From Saprospiraceae bacterium (GTDB taxonomy: Bacteria; Bacteroidota; Bacteroidia; Chitinophagales; Saprospiraceae), in contig JANQRV010000153.1 of the NCBI GenBank assembly GCA_028284395.1, forward strand, positions 1 to 53,025: 53,025 nt of DNA, given 5' to 3'. Both the position numbers and the translations under genes were made by a program. This document shows positions 49,483 to 53,025 of the stretch, piece after piece. The notes beneath the pieces were generated by a model. That model saw only the letters and a program-made list of their open reading frames with translations, ran no database searches and was not told where the DNA came from. Numbering within the stretch: position 1 is the stretch's first letter; every line of letters begins with the position of its first letter.

Positions 49483-51729
49483 TTAGTATCTGTCCGGGAA
49501 ATAAGCGCTCATTAAATTATGATAGGTTTGAGATTCCTTTAGGGGACCCAAATGAGGAGATTCATCAATGTAGTCGAAATCGGCGAGCCCCGTCTTCAAA
49601 AGCTTTTCTAACCAATGCATTGCTTTCTGGACTTGGTTGTCAAGGGCGAGAATTTCAACCATCTGAAAAAGCAAATCCTTATTATTGGGAAGTTTTTCGT
49701 TAGCTTTTTTACTCAATGTTATTGCTTTCTCATACTGATTGGAAATCTGATAAAGGTAGATCAGATTAAATAAAGACACAAAGTAATTTTGATCCAGCTT
49801 TAGAGCCTCTTTCAAGGTGCGTTCGCCGTCTTCATATAATTGCATTTCCATATAGGTGTATCCTAACAGATTGTAAGCATCAACATCGTCCGGACGAAGG
49901 AATAGATACTTGTTCAATGCCTTTTCAGCATCCCTTAGCTTTGTGGAATCTTCCAGATAAATATAGGCCAGGTTGTAATAAGAGGTAACTAACGAGGGAT
50001 CCAGATCGGTAGCTTTTTCAAAAGATAGTTCTGCTAGCTCGTATTTCCCCATTTTGAGATACAGCGTACCCAAATTATTGTGAGATATGGCAAGTGATTC
50101 ATCCAATTCAATCGCTTGTTTGTAGAGTTTTTCCGCTTCTTCATAGTTTTCTAATCTGCGATGGGTTATGGCAAGGTTGGTAAGTGCCAAACCCCATCTG
50201 GGAGAAAGCGTGTGAGCTTCCTGAAAGTAGGATAATTCTTCCTGTTTTTGACCTAAGCGGCGTGATAGTAGCCCCAATTCATTGTAGATATGGGGGGCAT
50301 CGTGAGGTTTTAATCGCAATGCTTCATGTTGTTGTTCAAGCGCGAGTTTGATAAGGGTGTCTCGGTCTTTAAGTTGATCAGCCTTCAGCCTGAGGTTAAC
50401 TCCCCTGAAATAGTACTCTTTGGACTTGATCTCGTCATAAAAGTAGCTTTCCTTTCCTAATAACTGGGCAGCTAACCCAAGATAGTCTGGGTAATAAGTG
50501 TATACTTCAACGTTTGCCCATCTTTTAGATAACTCTTTTGCGGGCGACTGGATGTATTCATTCAATGCCCGTTGTGCTTCATCCTGAAGAGCCGCTGTCA
50601 AACTGATTTTCATGACCTTCTTGAAAGGCAGTGCCGCACCATCGTCTCCAATTGAGTGGTAGATCTGAGCAGCTGACCCCTTCCTGGGGAACATCAGGTG
50701 TTTTTTTGTTAAAGCTTCTTCGAAAAGGGTGAATTTTTCAAGGATACTGGTGTCGGGTGCAGGAATCGAAGGGGCTTGGGTGGCGAATACCGGCGGGGAT
50801 AACTGCTGCTGAAGCTGGTCTTTTATCCTAGGTATGATTTTTGCCAATTTTCGGTCTCTTCGACCCTGTGCTATTGGAGTTTGTTTTTGCTGGGAATCCC
50901 AACGAACGCTATCCTCTACATACCGTTGTAGTTCGAAAAAATCGACATACCGGTCCAATGGATTATTATCGGCGAGTCCTTTAAAACCATTGATCAGGTG
51001 GTATGAGAATAGGCCTCGCCCGCCGCCCCATCTCACATCTTCCACCGAAAACTCATTGGGGCCGCAAGATAGGAATTTAGTAGTATTGGCAAAAAGTTCC
51101 GATAACGCGGCAGTAGTTTGTCCCGGGCCGCCAGTGCCGCTTCCCGCTAATTCGCCAGACCTGCAGGCATCTGTAATTAAGAGTACCTCCGTTTCTTTTA
51201 TCAGAACCAGGTCGCTTATTACTTTGTTCAAGGTCGTAACTTTACAGGCACTACTGGAGGAATAGGTAGTGGGGGAGGAGTCGTAAAATAGTAAGTACCC
51301 CGTTTTTTCATCCCTTGCGGTTTCGACATCACCGTGGCCAGAAAAGTAGAGAATAAAACGATCTTCCGGTTGGCATTCATCAAATAAAGCCTTCAATTCA
51401 CTCAAAAACTTTCCGTATGTTGCTTCTTCATTGGTCAATAAAACCATATCTTCCGGTGCCACTTTCCAGGCTGTCTCTTTTTCGAGAAAGGTGGCGAAAG
51501 CCTCCGCATCCTTATGGGCAAATTGAAGTGCTGGAATCTTGTTATTTTGGTATGTTGAAATGCCAACTACGAGTGCTCTGGTCTTCCCCCGATTGATCAT
51601 CGGCTTGATCTGTGCATGGGCGATAGTACCGGACCATAAAGTGCAGATTAGCAACATCGAAAATTTGACGGAAAGAAGTTGGAAGTGTGTTTTGCTCCCC
51701 ACGTAATTATGATTTTCAACCTGCTTCAT
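49483..51729 (-). CDS. Exported caspase-like peptidase with TPR tail
   Basis: A 748-residue protein. A hydrophobic segment (about 24-38, SMLLICTLWSGTIAHAQ) acts as signal, with an unusual 24-residue leader when translated from the ATG at 51729; a second ATG at 51657 would place the start right at the hydrophobic part. The C14 domain (about 45-280) shows RALVVGISTYQ, catalytic H132 in LYFSGHGD and C189 in LLITDACRSGE. Residues about 290-500 are helical, and 480-720 form TPRs (ALRLKPHDAPHIYNELGLL, ALTNLAITHRRLENYEEAEKL, AISHNNLGTLYLKMGKYELAEL, VTSYYNLAYIYLED). It converges on the WD40-caspase gene (48 bases apart), and TPRs may bind a partner or substrate. Confidence 0.85.
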   Translation of the reverse strand: MKQVENHNYVGSKTHFQLLSVKFSMLLICTLWSGTIAHAQIKPMINRGKTRALVVGISTYQNNKIPALQFAHKDAEAFATFLEKETAWKVAPEDMVLLTNEEATYGKFLSELKALFDECQPEDRFILYFSGHGDVETARDEKTGYLLFYDSSPTTYSSSSACKVTTLNKVISDLVLIKETEVLLITDACRSGELAGSGTGGPGQTTAALSELFANTTKFLSCGPNEFSVEDVRWGGGRGLFSYHLINGFKGLADNNPLDRYVDFFELQRYVEDSVRWDSQQKQTPIAQGRRDRKLAKIIPRIKDQLQQQLSPPVFATQAPSIPAPDTSILEKFTLFEEALTKKHLMFPRKGSAAQIYHSIGDDGAALPFKKVMKISLTAALQDEAQRALNEYIQSPAKELSKRWANVEVYTYYPDYLGLAAQLLGKESYFYDEIKSKEYYFRGVNLRLKADQLKDRDTLIKLALEQQHEALRLKPHDAPHIYNELGLLSRRLGQKQEELSYFQEAHTLSPRWGLALTNLAITHRRLENYEEAEKLYKQAIELDESLAISHNNLGTLYLKMGKYELAELSFEKATDLDPSLVTSYYNLAYIYLEDSTKLRDAEKALNKYLFLRPDDVDAYNLLGYTYMEMQLYEDGERTLKEALKLDQNYFVSLFNLIYLYQISNQYEKAITLSKKANEKLPNNKDLLFQMVEILALDNQVQKAMHWLEKLLKTGLADFDYIDESPHLGPLKESQTYHNLMSAYFPDRY

Positions 51730-51768
51730 AAAAAATATAACTATTTCTGACCCAAAATTTTGATAAAG

Positions 51769-53025
51769 ATGTTAGAAAGTTTGAAACCTGCCTTGGGGAT
51801 ATTTTTAATGCTGAGCATCGCCACTTCAGTCTGGTGTCAAAGTAAGACTGCCTTTAGTCTATTATCTGAATCTACCACCCTTAGTAAGGAAAATAGTAAA
51901 AGAACCGGGCCTAAATACAAAAAAGCAAAAGAAATTTACGATAGATTGGTTGAAGCGAGAGGGGACAGGCGTTTCCCTGTGCCTGCTTTTACGATGTCAA
52001 CCAGCCAACAGAATGTAGCCTACCTCGAGGCGGACGGATTAAGTATCGGCCTGGAAGAAAAAGCCTATGATCTTTTCATGAGTTTAGGAGAATTAGAAGG
52101 AGAAAATGCCATCGCTGCTATCTTAGGGCACGAGTTGACCCATTTTTATGAAAAACATCAATGGGGTTCGGCGTTCGCGGAAGAAAATTTGGACCTGCAA
52201 GTCGGCAAGACAATTGATGCACAGAACACCAATACTTCTCTGCGATTGAGTTACAAGGTGATAAATGAGACACAATCAGATTATCTGGGTGGTTTTTTGG
52301 CATATTCTGCCGGTTATTGGGTCTATGAAGGGCTGCCGCATCTTTATGATAGAATCTACAAGGCTTATGGTCTGAATGATAAAATGCAAGGGTACGCAGA
52401 ACGTGAGGATCGCAAGGCATTGGCAACAAAATCGCTGGCCAAATTGAAAGACCTGATCGAGGTTTTTGAAATGGCCAACTTAATGACAGCGTTGGGTTAC
52501 TACAATAATGCGAGAAGCTTTTATCGGCACATCTTGTTCGAATATCAAAGTCGGGAAATTTATAATAACTTGGGCATACTCACCGTCCTGGAATCATTTC
52601 AATACATGACGAAGGATGAGACAAAATATCGCATCCCCTTGGAATTGGATCTCAATTTTCGTAGTGGTACCAAGGACGGTTATGCTACCAGGGATTCGAT
52701 CAAAAAGGCCTTGTTACAAGAGGCTTTAATATACTTCGAAAATGCCGTTAGTATGGATTCAGAATATGCTCCTGGGTACCTCAATATGGCTTGTGCCTAT
52801 TATTTGTTGGGAGACTACCGAAGGGCTCAATTCTATGCTGAGGTTGAAGCCAAGCAGAAGGCCCTTTTGAGCCCGGAAAAATTTGTCAACACCAGTACCG
52901 ACGCAATCATTCTATTGGCGCTCATTGCAGAGAAAAATGGACAAAAGGAAAAGGCCATACAACAACTGACAGCGCTGAAGAATGACCCGACAGCCAGCTA
53001 CAATCTTTTGGTTATGAAAGGGCAA
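51769..53025 (+). CDS. Exported M48-type metallopeptidase with TPR-like tail (B), partial
   Basis: The frame starts with ATG at 51769 and stays open to the window end (419 codons, no stop). MLESLKPALGIFLMLSIATSVWCQ is a signal peptide. The HExxH site is at 121-125 (LGHELTHFYEKHQW) and the third ligand is probably E167 in NETQSDYLGG. Helical TPR-like repeats follow (MTALGYYNNARSFYRHIL; ALIYFENAVSMDSEYAPGYLNMACAYYLLGDY). It shares with copy A the segments GLEEKAYD / GVEEKAYD and the EARG / QARG region, so they are paralogs. It is divergent from the TPR-caspase with only 39 bases between start codons, so the two are likely to share control. Confidence 0.75.
   Translation, partial: MLESLKPALGIFLMLSIATSVWCQSKTAFSLLSESTTLSKENSKRTGPKYKKAKEIYDRLVEARGDRRFPVPAFTMSTSQQNVAYLEADGLSIGLEEKAYDLFMSLGELEGENAIAAILGHELTHFYEKHQWGSAFAEENLDLQVGKTIDAQNTNTSLRLSYKVINETQSDYLGGFLAYSAGYWVYEGLPHLYDRIYKAYGLNDKMQGYAEREDRKALATKSLAKLKDLIEVFEMANLMTALGYYNNARSFYRHILFEYQSREIYNNLGILTVLESFQYMTKDETKYRIPLELDLNFRSGTKDGYATRDSIKKALLQEALIYFENAVSMDSEYAPGYLNMACAYYLLGDYRRAQFYAEVEAKQKALLSPEKFVNTSTDAIILLALIAEKNGQKEKAIQQLTALKNDPTASYNLLVMKGQ

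Overview
The window looks like a chromosomal segment of a member of the Bacteroidota, probably a Saprospiria/Lewinella-like marine or sludge bacterium. The evidence is a type IX secretion C-terminal domain of type B (7843-10176) and one of type A (26220-27770), an ECF sigma / FecR / STN-TonB receptor cascade, a two-domain LytTR regulator, and several promoter-like sites of the Bacteroidota form TTG-N20-TAnnTTTG. I see no rRNA, tRNA, CRISPR array, insertion sequence or prophage gene. The genus is an inference.

Layout. 1-10.2 kb: end of a uracil-DNA glycosylase-like gene, riboflavin synthase, an SNF2 helicase, then pyruvate carboxylase behind a long structured leader, and a large T9SS-secreted protein. 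10.3-15.7 kb: a GT-C type membrane glycosyltransferase with two C-terminal beta domains, a membrane M28 peptidase, an atypical SDR, a GNAT acetyltransferase and a small coiled-coil protein. 15.9-23.4 kb: a serine hydrolase, a PadR / ABC permease pair, an exported protein with a flavinylation-like motif, a polytopic membrane protein and a membrane LytTR regulator. 23.5-26.2 kb: a molybdenum hydroxylase pair (IorA/IorB type). 26.2-30.2 kb: one minus-strand gene string (lipoprotein, thioredoxin-like protein, Rof-like Rho inhibitor, MarR regulator, and perhaps a secreted glucoamylase-like protein) behind a promoter whose spacer is filled by a perfect inverted repeat. 30.2-34.8 kb: a single-chain acyl-CoA carboxylase and a branched-chain aminotransferase. 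34.8-40.3 kb: TonB receptor, FecR and ECF sigma factor, with a divergent, very acidic, cysteine-containing repeat lipoprotein. 40.4-41.6 kb: a DoxX-like membrane protein.

The last 11 kb (41.9-53.0 kb) is the most unusual part. It holds two paralogous small proteins with an N-terminal FecR-like segment, two paralogous M48-type metallopeptidases with TPR-like tails, a caspase-like protease carrying 14 WD40 repeats, and a second caspase-like protease with a TPR tail. All six begin with an export signal. Two protease families, each present twice, alternate with candidate sensor and scaffold domains, so this may be an undescribed cell-envelope protease system. The right-hand M48 gene runs off the window, so the locus is probably incomplete here.

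Limits: all calls come from reading the sequence. No similarity search, structure prediction or RNA folding was run.
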